Positions 1 through 12,336 of a DNA stretch of 64,000 nt are shown in pieces. The translations under genes and the position numbers were made by a program. This DNA is from Medicago truncatula (taxonomy: Eukaryota > Streptophyta > Magnoliopsida > Fabales > Fabaceae). Positions within the stretch are counted from its first letter, which is position 1. Every line of letters starts with the position of its first letter. The notes below the pieces were generated by a model, which made no database searches, was not told where the DNA came from, and saw nothing but the letters and a program-made list of their open reading frames with translations. Location: assembly GCF_003473485.1 (NCBI RefSeq), contig NC_053046.1, positions 28,411,332-28,475,331 of the forward strand, in the 5' to 3' direction.

Positions 1-2300
1 ATTTCATGGACATTGGTTTGTAGGGGCCTGAATTTGAACCTTACTGATTTCATACTTCTCTGCACTTATTATATGAGTCTAAACACTAGGCTATTTGACA
101 AAAAAAATCAACAATTAATGATAATATAATGTTTATCCTTTTATTATGAATATAAGTAGATTGTCCTAATAAAATTAAAAGTCTTTCTGATGTACCTAGT
201 ACTTCACCTATTGACTGTTAAGTTTCTTTATTTAAATAAGAAGATTGGTTTGACCTACGCTTGACGTAACTTTGGTCGTAAGTCTCTATCAACACATTTG
301 ACTTATTTTAACGGTTACGTAAGCTTACCGTGTCATATGTCATCTTTATCGTTGATTTGACACCTCACAGACAATATTTTTAATGAACTGCTTTGTTTGA
401 CTAAAAAATAAGCAGTTTTTGTCTTTTCCTATTAAATTTGACATTTTCATGACTATGTTCTAAATTCAAAATTTAAATATTTCATAGTGTAGTTGGGTCG
501 TTAATTTGATGGACATAAGTTTGTAGGGGCCTGAATTCGAACCTTCAGATTCTCTACTTCTTTGCACTTATAATGTGTGTCCAAACACTAGACTACTTGA
601 CAAAAAAGTTCAACATTTAATGTTAAGATAAGGTTTATCATTTTATTATGAATATAAGTAGATTGTCCTGATAAGATTAAAAGTATTTCTGATGCACCTT
701 GTACTTGACTGTTAAGTTTTTTTATTTAAACAAAAAAATTGGTTTGACCTATGCATTACGTAACTTTGGTCGTAAGTCTCTATCAACATATTTGACTTAT
801 TTTCACCGTTACGTAAGGTTATCGTGTCATATGTCATCTTTATCTTTGATTTAACACCTAATAGACAATATTCTTAATGAATTGTTTTGTTTGACATAAT
901 AAAAATAAGCAGTTTTTGTCTTTTCCTATTAAATTTGACGTTTTGTTGACTGTGTTCTAAATTCAAAATTTAAATATTCAAGTGTAGTTCGGTAGTTAAT
1001 TTCATGGACATTGGTTTGTAGGGGCCTGAATCTGAACCTATAGATTCCATACTTCTCTGTACTTATTATACAAGTCTAATAGACAATATTTTTAATGAAT
1101 TGTTTTCTTTGACTCAAAGATAATAAAAAGCTTTTGTCTTTTCCTGTAAAATTCGACATTTTTTTTTACTGTGTTATAAATTCAACATATAAATCTTCTA
1201 AGTGTAGCTTGGTTGTTAATTTCATGGACATTGGTATGTCTGGGCTTGGATTTGAACTCCCAAATTCCTCATTTTCTTATACTTATAATGTTCGTCTAAA
1301 CACTAGTCTACTTGACAAAAAAGTTCAATATTTAATGATAAGGCAATGTTTATCCTTTTATTATGAATATAGTACTCCATCTTTTCCATAATAATATATT
1401 CTTTTTAAAAATAAATAAATTATTTTAATATTTAAAATATTATTTTAATAATTAAAATATTATTGAAATTACTTTAATATTTTTCATCAAATCTTAATTT
1501 AATATAATATTTTAATAATTAAATATTTATTAATTAATAATTAAAATATTTTCCATCACATTAAAAACAATCATTCAAACGAGCACGTCTGTCTACTATT
1601 TTTACTGTGCTTACACGTGTAAATTATAAACAATGTTTATATTAAATTTTGATTATGATTGATATGCTTAAAATGCTAAAAAATATTATAGTAAATTTTA
1701 TAATTTAATTTAAATTACCAAATTAATAATAACGCTAATACAAAAATATTTTTTTATGTGTAAATAGATTGTCCTGATAAAACTAAAAGTCTTTTTCTGG
1801 TGCGTCTAGTGCTTGACCTATTGACTGATAAGCTTCTTTATTTAAATAAATATATTGGTTTGGCCTACGCGTGAAGTAATTTTGGTATTCAGTCTCTATC
1901 AACATATTTAACTTATTTTAACTGTTACGTAAGGTTACCGTGTCATATGTCATGTTTATTGTTGATCTGACACCTCATTGACAATATTTTTAATGATTTG
2001 TTTTCTTTGATTAAAAAATAATAAGCATCTTTTGTATTTTCCTATTAAATTCGACATTTTCTTGACTGTGTTCTAAATTCAAAATTAAATCTTCTAAGTG
2101 TTGTCCGGTTGTTAATTTCACAGACATTGGTATGTAGGGGTTTGAATTTGAATCTACGGATTCCCCACTTCTTTGTACTTATAACGTGAGTATAAACACT
2201 AGACTACTTGACAAAAAAGTTCAACATTTAATAATAAGATAATGTTTATCCTTTTATTATGAACATAGTACTCCCTCTTTTCCATAATAATATATTATTT
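1..2300. repeat. Degenerate tandem repeat array (about 500-bp and 900-bp periods)
   Basis: A recognisable phrase (TTTCATGGACATTGGTTTG and variants) recurs near 1, 508, 1000, 1218 and 2115. A second phrase (TAGATTGTCCTGATAA) recurs near 159, 657 and 1765. Units at 1-507 and 508-999 are nearly collinear, a period of about 498. The block around 1140-1420 is repeated about 898 bases later at 2035-2310, including its AT-rich tail beginning CTTTTCCATAATAATATATT. No long reading frame is conserved between copies, so this is non-coding repeat DNA. It could be a satellite fragment or part of a larger element that begins left of the window. Confidence 0.8.
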
Positions 2301-2940
2301 TCATAATTAAAATATTACTTTAATAATAAAATATTATATTAATAATAAAAAGTATTTTATTGAAAGCACTTTAATATTTTTCATCAAATATTCTATAAAC
2401 TAATATTTATTAAACAAAAAATTGATAGCATCATGAATATTATTTGTCTAAAAGAATGTTATATTGTTGGTGTCATTAAAAAGAACAAAAATTTATATCA
2501 TCTTTGCTATAATATTTATTTCTTAAAAAAAGTAAGTATAATTCCTTATAAGACGAATGTGCAAAATATTAGCCATATACTTTTAATCAAAATCAAAATT
2601 TCTTGAAAGTTATTGTTAGTAATTTATACACATTAATTTGATAAAAAAATTGAAGCTTCTCTCAGAAAAATTGAATATAATAAACTCATAATTTTTTTTA
2701 AGAGAGGATGGCAAATGCCAAATATTATTTTATTAAAATATATTTCTTCTTTTTGACTTGAATTGGATATGAGTAAATAGAAATTAACTTTTATGATTAA
2801 AATTATTTTAATTATTTTTGTCTAGAAAGAGTTAATTTTTGACTGGAAAGAGTAGTAAATAAATATTATTTTATTAAAATACATTTTCTTCTTTTTGACT
2901 AAAATTAAATATCAATAAATAATCATAAATTTTCCCTTTG
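2301..2940. other. AT-rich intergenic DNA with a small direct repeat
   Basis: No gene seen. A phrase of about 35 bases (AAATATTATTTTATTAAAAT followed by a TTCTTCTTTTTGACT-like string) occurs near 2720 and again near 2858, a local tandem duplication. Confidence 0.5.
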
Positions 2941-2999
2941 ACAAAATACATTTGAGAGTACTATATAATCCAAGTGAATGAGTCTTATTTTTCCACAAC

Positions 3000-4096
3000 A
3001 CAAGAACCAGTGTCTCTTGAAACTGTACTTTTGGTGACTTTTGCCAAAGACTTCAGTTTTTTTTTTGACTCTGTGTGTGTATCTGAGTAAGTACTGAGAA
3101 ACGGTGTGGTGTGTGACAGTAAAAAAGCTGATATTTTCTGCATCTAAGGTATTCCTTTCTTCCTTCTTCATTTCATTTCTTTTCTCTTTCTCTTTCTTTT
3201 CCAAAACAAATGAAAAACTCTTTTTTTCTACTCTCTACACCCTACTCTATAACTAGCTTACTTTTTATACGTAAAAATAATAAAATATAGTAATTTTTAT
3301 TATTGCATTGATTTGAAATTAAGGCTTGTTGGTGTTGGTGGTTGAATTTGTGTCTTTGTTCTATTACATGCACATGTGCTGAATTATTTGGTTTATGTTA
3401 CCTTAATTCAGGTTCTTCAAGACATACTCATCATCATCATTGCTTGAAGATTTGGACTGGTAAATTACTAAATCTTTGTTCTTTTTGTGTTAGTGATTAA
3501 TTTTTTTATTTTTTTTGGAAATTGAGATAAATTGAAAAAAAAAAAAAAAGGAAATTTCGATCTGGGTAATTTTTCTTTTTTCTAGATTTGTTATCCTTTA
3601 ACTGAGAGTTATTTTTTATTTTTTGCAAAAAAGATAAAGTTTTTTCCATTTATGTGTTTTTAACCTTATTTAGATTGTGTTAAAAATGTAAAGCTGCAAA
3701 AATATCATTGTATTATAATTGCTGTGTTTAATTTGATGCTTAGATAGATTGCAGTATCCTCAGAAATTAAATATTCTAAAAGATTGTGTAATTTGAACTA
3801 GTAATTTTCATGCCTTTGAGTTTAATTTTTCAGGAATTCATTAAATTTCAAGAATTTTGTATATTGTGTTGTTATAATTTTAGCTATTCAGTCTTATCTT
3901 TATGAGGGATTTGATTAGTTGATGAATTCTTTAAATGTGAAGAATTTTTGTGTAATGTGTTGTTTGAATTATTCATTCTTGTGTACTTGAGAATTTAATT
4001 TCTCAGTAATATACTTTAAATGTGAAATTTTTTGTATTCAGTTATTGATTCCCAGCCACTAACCAATGTTGCAAAATCTTGTTTTTTTGCAGGAAA
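3000..4096 (+). other. Probable 5' leader of the FBW2-like gene, with leader introns
   Basis: The start codon at 4097 lies four bases after a strong acceptor (poly-T then GCAG, ending 4092), so the leader is spliced. A plausible middle leader exon is 3412-3459, with an AG acceptor at 3410-3411 and a GT donor at 3460. An earlier donor is plausible at 3149 (CTAAG|GTATTC). The CT-rich stretch near 3150-3240 fits a plant leader. The exon limits upstream are inferred from splice-site shape only. Confidence 0.45.
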
Positions 4097-5397
4097 ATGG
4101 CAGTATCATCTGATATTCGTGCTTGGGACGAGTTGATCCCTGATACCTTGGGGCTGATTTTCACGAAACTTTCGCTCTGTGAAAGATTCACCGTGATCCC
4201 AAGGGTCTGCAAATCATGGGCCAGTGCTGTAAATGGTCCTTACTGTTGGCAAGAGATAGACATAACTGACTGGTGCAGCTACTCTGAGCCTCCACAAGTT
4301 GAGCGGATGGTTCAGATGCTGATTACTAGAAGTTCTGGATCGCTCCGGAAACTCAGCGTTTCTGGTATCCAGACTGAGAGGGTTTTCACATTCATTGCTG
4401 ATAAGTAAGCATCATCCTTTGTTTTCTATGTTTGGTTTCATAATTTCATTGGAGATACAATTGAGAGTCTGAATTGCCGTTTGCCTCCAAACCTAGATTT
4501 GATTAGAAGTAATAAAATGTAGCTTTTTGGTACGAACAGTCTTCAATTTTGTGCAATCTTCTAATTTCATTGATGTAGTGCTTATCTCGCATTCAATTAT
4601 ACTGCTATAGCATTTTGAGTGTCTCACACTATATGCCATTGACTACTAGAAATCCGAACTTCTTGTTAACTAAGTTTGTTGTTCATTAACTCGATGTTTG
4701 ACAGAATTTGCCATATTTTACTTATGTTGTATTTTTTTCTTTCTCTTTTGCAAGTGCGGGCTCGCTACAAAACTTACGCCTTCAAAGATGCAACATCAAC
4801 ACTTTTGCTGTTGAACAAATGACCGGAAAGCTTTCTAAGATTTCAATCTTAGATTTGAGCTACTGTCTCAAAATCTGTAGCAGTGATATAGAGACCATTG
4901 GGAAGAACTTGAAACATCTGGAAGTTTTCTGCCGGAATATGCATCCGGTAGAAACTTCGGGAAAACCATCAGAAGATGCAGAAGCACTCGCGATTGCCTC
5001 TACAATGCCAAAGCTCAAGCGTCTCGAAATGGCTTACAATCTCGTCACCAGTGAAGGTGTTTATAAAATCCTCTCGTCATGTCCTAAGCTAGAAATTTTG
5101 GATTTGAGGGGCTGTTGGGGTGTCAAACTTGACACCGTGTCTGTGCAGCAAAAGTTTCCGAAACTTGCGGTTTTGGGGCCTCAAGTTATTGGATATTACG
5201 AGATGTTGGAAGATTGCTCGGATATCTCGGATTCTTCTGACTCCGAATATGATGACAGCGACATGGACGAGTATGACTATGATGATGACAGCGATGATGG
5301 CATTTGGTATCATCTAGGAGGGATTGAAGAGCTAGAGTTCAGGGCTTATGCAGGAGGTGTCGAAGATGCTGCAATGTATTGGCCTCCATCCCCATGA
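4097..5397 (+). CDS. FBW2: FBW2-like F-box protein with leucine-rich repeats
   Basis: Exons 4097-4404 and 4755-5397 (951 nt, 316 aa); the intron has GT at 4405 and AG at 4753-4754, and codon 103 is split. An N-terminal F-box (about residues 7-50, WDELIPDTLGLIF... then PRVCKSWASAV) is followed by GPYCWQEIDI and several LRR-like segments (LDLSYC, LEVFCRNMHP, LKRLEMAYN, LEILDLRGCWGV). This domain order and wording match the Arabidopsis FBW2 family as I know it. These are substrate receptors of SCF ubiquitin ligases; FBW2 is reported to promote ARGONAUTE1 turnover. Residues 256-285 are a striking Asp/Ser-rich acidic tail. The M codon six residues upstream (4079) lies in the leader intron and is not used. 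A polyadenylation-like AATAAAG is near 5594. The family call is strong; substrate identity is inferred from homology. Confidence 0.9.
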
Positions 5398-5679
5398 ACT
5401 GTGTTCTTGTTTCCCTCAGAACTATGTTTGGTTTTATGTTTTCTGTAATTAGTGCTTCTTTGCTTTGGACTTTCTTTATGCTCCTTGCATAAAATGTATC
5501 AAAGAAAATGAAGCATTTGGGCTTCTTGTAAGAACTTAAGATGCTTATACATCTTAAGATATTTGAAAGTTTCTTAGGTTCTTATTTTGATGGAATAAAG
5601 ATAAGTTTGTATCATAGGAAATAAAGATATTTTTTTCAAGCCATCATAAAATGATCTTTGACCTCTGGTTGGGATAATG

Positions 5680-5745
5680 CATAATAATAATAATTAATAA
5701 TAATAATAATAATTATTATTATTATTATTATTATTATAATAATGT
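5680..5745. repeat. AAT/ATT microsatellite forming a long perfect-type palindrome
   Basis: A run of AAT units switches into a run of ATT units around 5712 and then back to AAT, so the two halves can pair as one AT-only hairpin. It sits about 300 bases past the FBW2-like stop codon. Confidence 0.85.
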
Positions 5746-6119
5746 ATTTCCTATATAGTATTATTTTTTTGATGGTGTTATTTCCTATATAGTCTAACAA
5801 GTAACAAACCTATCTTAAATTCATCCAAATTACAAATATCGTCCACATACAGAATTTAATAAAGGAATTTATCGAAGAAAAAAAATATATATATATTTTT
5901 TAATTAACAAGCAAATGTCTATAGCACTCTTGGCAAGACCAATAAATTTATGTGAGATTGATGGACAAAGTAAAGACAGCTATAAATTAAAACAAGTTAA
6001 TGTGGAAGACTATGATTTCCCAGGTTAGGTAGAAGAGAGCATAGAGTGGACAGAACAAAGGTGTAAAGCTTATTAGTTTCACAACAATCAATCAACACAA
6101 TGAATTTGCAGGATTCAAT

Positions 6120-6480
6120 ATGTTGATTTTTTGAACCGTCATAATATTCCTAAAGGCTTAAAGCCCTTTAGAAAGACTCTAAGCCCTTTAAAATGGCTTA
6201 GGTGCCCTCCAGAAGGACTCCTGAGGCCTGGGCGCACCCTCCGTAGGGCGCCGCCTATCTTAGCTTCTAGAAACCTCTGAAAACCGCCTAAAATACACAA
6301 ATACCCCTGTTGCTTGGGGATCAAGCAACCGAAACCTAAGTCCATAGCAGACTATAAATACCACCCTTGAGAGCATTCTCAAGGCATCTAATAATCAGTC
6401 TAAAAACCTAGTATACGATTTTTAACCTTAGAATCCCTTATTGTACTTTTTGCAAGTACACTTTTGAATTTTTTTTGTGT
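6120..6480 (+). mobile_element. LTR-like GC-rich island (possible solo or partial LTR)
   Basis: This stretch is far richer in GC than its surroundings. It has a TATA-like CTATAAATACC at 6352-6362, followed by a direct-repeat-like CTTGAGAGCATTCTCAAGG and a T-rich stretch, an arrangement reminiscent of the U3-R-U5 of a plant LTR. I see no primer-binding site, matching second LTR or polyprotein, so this could also be another repeat. Confidence 0.35.
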
Positions 6481-6924
6481 CCTAGTGGATTTTATATTTT
6501 ATATGTAGGATATAAAATCGATAATTTCCATTGTACCAATATTATTATTTTTTTGTTGATAATTTCCATCACTATTTGAGCTAAGCAACTACGGTTGAAC
6601 ATAGAGTAACTAAGTCTATAGAGGTACTTTTGTTTGTTAGTATCATTGAGATAATGGACTTAAAACAAAAAAGTACCATTGAGATAATGTTCACAAAGGA
6701 CTTGAGTACTTATTTTGCCTTATGCCTAATGTAGATGTACTTGTTGAATAACGCCAACGTAGATGCTTTAAGCTTTAACATTGTATGAATATGTTCTTAA
6801 TATTTTGGTTCCTCTTGCCTTCCAATCAAAAGGTCCCGTTAATTAGGCGTCAAAATCACAGAGTCACCATAGTTTTATAAAATTACGATGATTTACTGAG
6901 ATTCTGAGAAACCTATCGTAAGAT
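6481..6924. other. Intergenic, nothing recognised
   Basis: AT-rich sequence without a supported frame, TIR or tRNA-like box. Confidence 0.5.
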
Positions 6925-7076
6925 CAAACATGCATTTTTTTTTTAATCGGCAAAATATTATTCAATAAAGCAACACTCATGCAAAAAAAGTCCTGCATAT
7001 ATACGACAACCTTCCCAACACCAAAAGCAAAAACAGTAAAAATACTAAACAATGGCTAAAGGCCAAACATGCATTT
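6925..7076 (-). mobile_element. Short 5'-truncated LINE 3' end with target-site duplication
   Basis: A 13-base direct repeat, CAAACATGCATTT, lies at 6925-6937 and 7064-7076. Between the copies, a poly-T run at the left edge reads as a poly-A tail on the minus strand. The minus-strand text (TTGAATAATATTTTGCCGAT before the tail) is typical of plant L1 3' ends. The structure is that of a heavily 5'-truncated insertion of about 126 bases. Confidence 0.7.
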
Positions 7077-8395
7077 CATCTGATTTTTCCCTCCCATTTC
7101 TTTCCTTATGTATTTCATTCAACCAAAAGTGTGATGTTCAATCTCCACTAATAAAACAAGAGAGTATTAGATTTCGTTCAATCTTCACTTAATGCATTTC
7201 ATCCTATCGATTACGTTGGATTCATCTTCATGTTGTTAGATTTTTCCTTCTGTCTTTGTTTTTACAACGTGTAACTAATTTGCTTGAGTTAGGTTGGATA
7301 TCTTGATGCGTTATAATTTTTTGATTAGATCTAACTTCAATTTCATTCTAATTCATATATTACATCTCCTTTTCATACTATTTTTTGATGAAATGTCAAA
7401 GAAAGGATTATAGATTTGAAATTTTATTTATAAAAAATTAAAAAAAAAGAACAAAATCACATGCCTTTATATGGATTCTATATTTTTAATGTAATTGTCT
7501 CGATTTTCTTTACCTGAGGAGCTTCATTGAAGTAAAATTTTTGAGGCTTGAAATTACTAAGAACCTATCCTAATTAACTCAGAATATATCGGGCGAAATC
7601 TAATACTACTAGATTTGTCTTAAATCGTTATTTATCACTTTTTTTTTTTGAAGGAATTTATTTATCACTTTTAAAAGCCAATGCATTGTTTGAGACAGTG
7701 TTAATTATTTTTGCTGATTATTTTTTATTAAATTTATCCAGGAATAAAGTCAATGGAACGTGTTGTTTTCAAAGGTTGGAGTAACTTCATGGTCAGATTT
7801 TCAGATTCCATAACTTTAGAGAATGCCAATTGAGGAGCTATGTCTGAAAAAACTTGGTGCTTAATCTTTTATTTTTATCAATTAGCTCACAACAAATGAT
7901 TAATGCAATATATTTTTTTTTTTTGACTAATCTCTAGCAAATTAGCAATATATCTCAGGAGAAGATGAAGATTTGTATTGAATGAAAACAAAATCTTCAC
8001 ATCTATTTTGAACTGATTTGTTTTCAGGAAATTTAACAAACCATGTGGTTTCCTGTTCCCTAATATTTGGATAGTTACAGTGAAATCATAGGCATTTGTT
8101 TGTGTATAGAAATATAATATTTTTTTAGTAGTGTATAGATTAATTTTTATTTTTTTTTAAGTTAAATTAGTCCACTTAATTGTGAATCAAACTTTAAACC
8201 TTAGGGAGAAACACACTCTAATATCTCAAGAAAAATAATTATCTTTTATGTAAAGGAAATTATCTCCAATAATGTATTACACACATTATGAGAAATTAAT
8301 ACTGGATCTTAAAATAAAAAGTAAAATAAATTCGAAATTGAAAATTAAACATCACCAGGATTATGTGAATGAACCAAGTAGTCAATAGTGTAACA
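7077..8395. other. Intergenic, with a degraded SINE-like segment near 8158-8245
   Basis: No gene seen. The string AAGTTAAATTAGTCCACTTA near 8160 resembles the 3' part of the minus-strand SINE at 56459-56581 but is too decayed for its ends to be called. Confidence 0.4.
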
Positions 8396-8789
8396 ATTTT
8401 GATCCGAGTAAATACCCAAATTCATCCTTGAATTTGCAAGGACCGGCCAAATTTGTACCACAATTTTTCAAAATATCAAATTAGTTCCTGAATTTAACAG
8501 ACGTCCATCAAATTCATCCCTCCGTTCAATCCCCCCGTTAGTGAGGTTGACGTGTCATCCTGCATGATGTGCTTTGATGTCCACGTGTCATTTAGTCAGC
8601 CACGTGTATAAGGACCAATTTGATGGAAACGTTACAAATTTCAGTTTTAACTTTTCACTTTCAATTTTTTCTGTTTTTTTCTCTTTTACCCCTCTTTTAA
8701 GGATAGATTTGATAGTAATTGTAATAATCCAGGGATTGATTTGATCGATTTCATTGCAGGGAGTGAGTACAAAGAGGTATGGCATGAGA

Positions 8790-8924
8790 GGACTAGTTAT
8801 TTCAATTGAGAAGTCTACGCAAACACTAGTGAGGGGTCCTGCTCCACCACATCCAACTACTCCTAGAGCTATTAAAATGTCATATCCAAGTTATAGGCCA
8901 TCTAGTTCTACTCATCCCTAATTC
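8790..8924 (+). pseudogene. Transposon-borne coding relic, Pro/Ser-rich C-terminal end
   Basis: Within the element at 8406-10143, the plus strand reads GPAPPHPTTPRAIKMSYPSY and then RPSSSTHP before a stop. The composition resembles the low-complexity C-terminal tails of plant transposon proteins. I cannot identify a catalytic domain, so the family is unknown. Confidence 0.35.
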
Positions 8925-9487
8925 ATGGAGTTTATCCCAACCCCAAGATTTTCAAAGAAGTGATGTTTGATGCCTGATTAAATTATGCTTTTGGAAAATG
9001 TAATATTTAGACTTGTTTAAATTATGCCCCCTAGTTGGGTTTCTTTTTGGATATGTAATATTTAAGAACAATGGAATGTATGACTTATGACTTGTTAATG
9101 TCCCATGGTTGGGTTTCTTTTTGCCTATGTAATATTCCTGCACTTGTAGTGTAACGACTAAAATACAACTTATTTGATGGAATGTACTACTTATGACTTG
9201 TTAATGACTCATAGTTGGGTTGCTTTTTGCCTATGTAATGTTCTTGCACTTGTAGTGCAGTGACCGAACTATGACTTATTTGATGGTATAATCAAGGATC
9301 AAATTATGTCTTTTTACTTTTTTACTTTATTCTGCACATATTTGCACCAAGGATCACATTGACATCTGTTTAAATAATTCAATGATTTATTTGATGGTAT
9401 TTTTATATAATGTAGGGATCAATTTGATACTTGGGCAAATAATTTAGGGACTAATTTGATAGAAATATTTTGACAGAAAGGTTGCAT

Positions 9488-9700
9488 TCATTCATCTTCA
9501 ACCTCTTTAATTTTCATTACAACAATACACATACCTAGTACAATACACCAACATTCAAGTACTCTCACATCACCATTAAAAATAGAGCTTGAAGATGAAG
9601 ACCGACTATTATAGTTATTTTTGCACATACGCCCACCACCCATCATTTCTGAATACCAAAGCTTGAACAATTTTTGGGGATTTTTGGATTTCAAATTCAA
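9488..9700 (-). pseudogene. Small Ser-rich transposon ORF, possible zf-GRF-type remnant
   Basis: A 70-residue minus-strand frame inside the Mutator-like element contains NSRSSSSSSIFNGDVRVLEC then WC. Ser-rich N-termini followed by a Cys-containing segment occur in small zf-GRF proteins encoded by plant transposons. Only the first part is present, the expected downstream Cys/His residues are missing, and the start is uncertain. It is probably non-functional. Confidence 0.3.
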
Positions 9701-10153
9701 ACAAAAAAATTAGGTTTTGAAGTTTTTTGAATTGGGGAAGAACGTTGTCATCAATTAATGGAAGAAATTTTAGAGATTTTGAACTCTCAGTGACAAATTA
9801 TAAAATTAGGGTTCCAATGTTATGGATTTGGGGAAGAAAGAGACGTTGGGTAACAATTATTTTTCTGCAAAAGTGAGTTCGAATTTTCTATAAATCAATC
9901 AATTTGGTCCTTGGAAATTTTGTCATTTTAAGCCAAATTAGTCCATGTTTGTGTGGCATCTGACATGGCAAGCCTTGTGAGAGGTTAACAGTACACGTCA
10001 CCTCCATTAACATGCCAACTTAACGGAGGGACCGATTTGATTGACATTTGGTAAATTCAGGGATAAAATAGATATTTTGAAAAATTTGAGGACGAATTTG
10101 GCTTGTCCTTGCAAATTCAAGGACGAACTTGGGTATTTACTCATTTTAATCCA

Positions 10154-12226
10154 TATTAATTAGAATGTTTTACACAACTGTGTCTTGTCTCAACTAGTAA
10201 AATGTTGAAATTGCTAGATTGAATGTTGTAATTGTGGTTCAAATCATGCTCTTTACTTATGCGTATGTGTTTCAATAGTTGTTTGACATTTCATCCGTCT
10301 ACAAAAAAATAATGCTTGGGCTATGAAGGGTAGCGCATTGGGTTGAAATATGACGTTAGATTAAGAGCAATCATATAAGTAAAATTGAACATCATATGAT
10401 TTGATTTGGGAAAAAAATATGTTACACTTAAAACAATGAAGAATGGACGTTGATCACCAAAACGTATCTTTCCGCGCTAACCTTCTAACATTTTGATAAA
10501 AAAATTAGGATTTATTCCATTCAGATTGTAACAAAAATTGTTTCATCATTAATTCATGTAATCATAATCTCTTTCTCGTATTTTTATCCACATTATGCGT
10601 CAGCCAGAAGAAGGAAAATAGAGACAAAAAAGTAACAGAGAAACTACTACTCCCTGAGGTTTTATTTGACTAAAAAATACTCCCATAGTTGTTTCTGACA
10701 AAACTTATTGAATCAAGTTAAAATCATTATTAACTTATCATTAGTTATTTAATGAAGGGAGATATAAACTCATTTGAGTTGGACTAATAGTGTTGGCTTA
10801 ATACTTTAAAGTGTCTTACTCTTAAAATATCATATTTGATTCTCTGTTGTGTTAACATTGGTGGATTAGTTTAATTTTTTTGTCGAGTAGTCTAGTGACT
10901 AGAATTCACTTTATAAGGTGTCTAGTGACTAGAATTTACTTACCTCTGCAGGCTTTCCATCACCGATTCACAACCACCATCACTGATCAATCATCAACTG
11001 ATTCACATCATCAGGCTTTCCTTCATCTTCTTCCTTCTTCACCAAATCATCACTGATTCTCAACTCTCAAGATTTCAATCAGTTTTCCCCTTTCCAAAAC
11101 AACACAGTTTGATAAGTAAATAAACTCTCTTTCATTAATTTGAATGTTGAAATTGCTAAAATAGAGATTGATAGAGATTTGTTGAATGTTGAAAACAACA
11201 CTGTTTCAAATTACAATCGGTTTTCCCCTTTTCAAAACAACACTGTTTGTTGAATGTTAAAATTGCTCAAATAGAGATTGATAGAGATTTGGTTGATTAT
11301 TAACTGAATTAGTAATAATTGATTTCTGCATATTTACTGTTTTGGGAGTTTTTTTTAAAATTATTCAAATTTCAGTGTATAATTGAATTTATATATCATA
11401 TATGTTGCTAATTACTAATTATGTTTTAATTTTATTTTATGGTTCAATCTCAACATTGTATGTCTAATGATGTTGTGCTGCCAGCTCTATCCGCGCATGA
11501 CTTTTGGTGGTTTTGTGCAGGTTTCATTTTCTGTCCTCTTGTTTTAGCCTTTTAGGATTATTGGAATTAGTTCCTCTATATTTTGGTGTTAGGTGGGGGT
11601 TCCTCATGTATACAGTAGTCATTTTCACCTTTAGGTGTACCGCATATATACGGCACCTTGTATTTATCTTTTAAAAAATATAAATAGAACATTGCTCTTT
11701 TAAAAAAAAAATACGTTTTGATTTTATCACTGGCCTCTTTTCATTCTCAGAGCCGAGCCTCCGAATTCTCAGGGACGGCCCTGATGTTAAGCAAACATAT
11801 TTTTTTAAATACCTTAGAATAAAATTTCCATCTTTATGTTCAAATGAATGCTATTCCTTCAACTAAATTTGGTAAACCGGAAAGAAACACACCCATATTA
11901 TAATTATAAAATGGTTACGAGGGTCGCCCTATTTATAATAATTTCCTTTTTTCCATATTTTAAATTAAACTAATTTTCCTTCAAAAAAAATTAAACTAAT
12001 TTAACTTTTGGCTCCTAAAAAATTGATTTAATTTTGTATTTATTAGCATACATGTGGACATTGCACGTGGGCGATACTTGTAATTGACAATTTATGATCC
12101 ATTATTAGCATACATGATAGATTTTCAAAGTGTTTTTTTTAAGCGAAACATGTGTTACTTAAAAAAAAAAAACGAGGACTCCCTTTTATGTGTGCACTTA
12201 AATGTTGTCGTCAAATCTTTATGATC
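10154..12226. other. Intergenic AT-rich DNA with decayed SINE-like pieces and a local duplication
   Basis: No gene found. GAGTTGGACTAATAGTGTTG (near 10780) and GTCGAGTAGTCTAGTGACTA (near 10883) look like the 5' ends of tRNA-derived SINEs whose 3' halves are lost. The block starting CAATCAGTTTTCCCCTTTCC near 11077 is repeated near 11214, with further shared text (AAATAGAGATTGATAGAGAT) at 11160 and 11270. This is a tandem duplication of roughly 130 bases. Confidence 0.5.
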
Positions 12227-12237
12227 ATTTACTTCAA

Positions 12238-12336
12238 AAAAAAAAAAAAAAAATTGTGGTGGCCGGAATTTTAACCTCAGATCTTAGATATATTATGCAT
12301 TGTTTATACCAACTGATTTTAAGTTCACGATGACAA
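12238..12336 (-). mobile_element. tRNA-derived SINE (family A), minus strand
   Basis: Read on the minus strand it gives GTGAACTTAAAATCAGTTGG, then ATAATATATC and a decayed B-box region ending CCGGCCACCAC, which matches the SINE at 18667-18757 along its length. An 11-base repeat, ATTTACTTCAA, flanks it at 12227-12237 and 12337-12347. Its tail is AA followed by a T run on its own strand, unlike the A tail of the other copy. Confidence 0.65.

Larger units (their letters stand above)
8406..10143. mobile_element. Mutator-like TIR element (non-autonomous, 1738 bp)
   Basis: The left end (GAGTAAATACCCAAATTCAT, then CTTGAATTTGCAAGGAC) is an inverted copy of the right end, which reads AAATTCAAGGACGAACTTGG then GTATTTACTC. 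The TIRs extend over roughly 100 bases, including CTCCGTT/AACGGAG blocks. A 10-base target-site duplication, ATTTTGATCC at 8396-8405 and ATTTTAATCC at 10144-10153 (one mismatch), fits Mutator-like elements. Inside are two copies of a tandem repeat of about 110 bases (near 9070 and 9180) and coding scraps, annotated separately. No catalytic transposase is visible, so mobilisation would need a helper. Confidence 0.85.
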
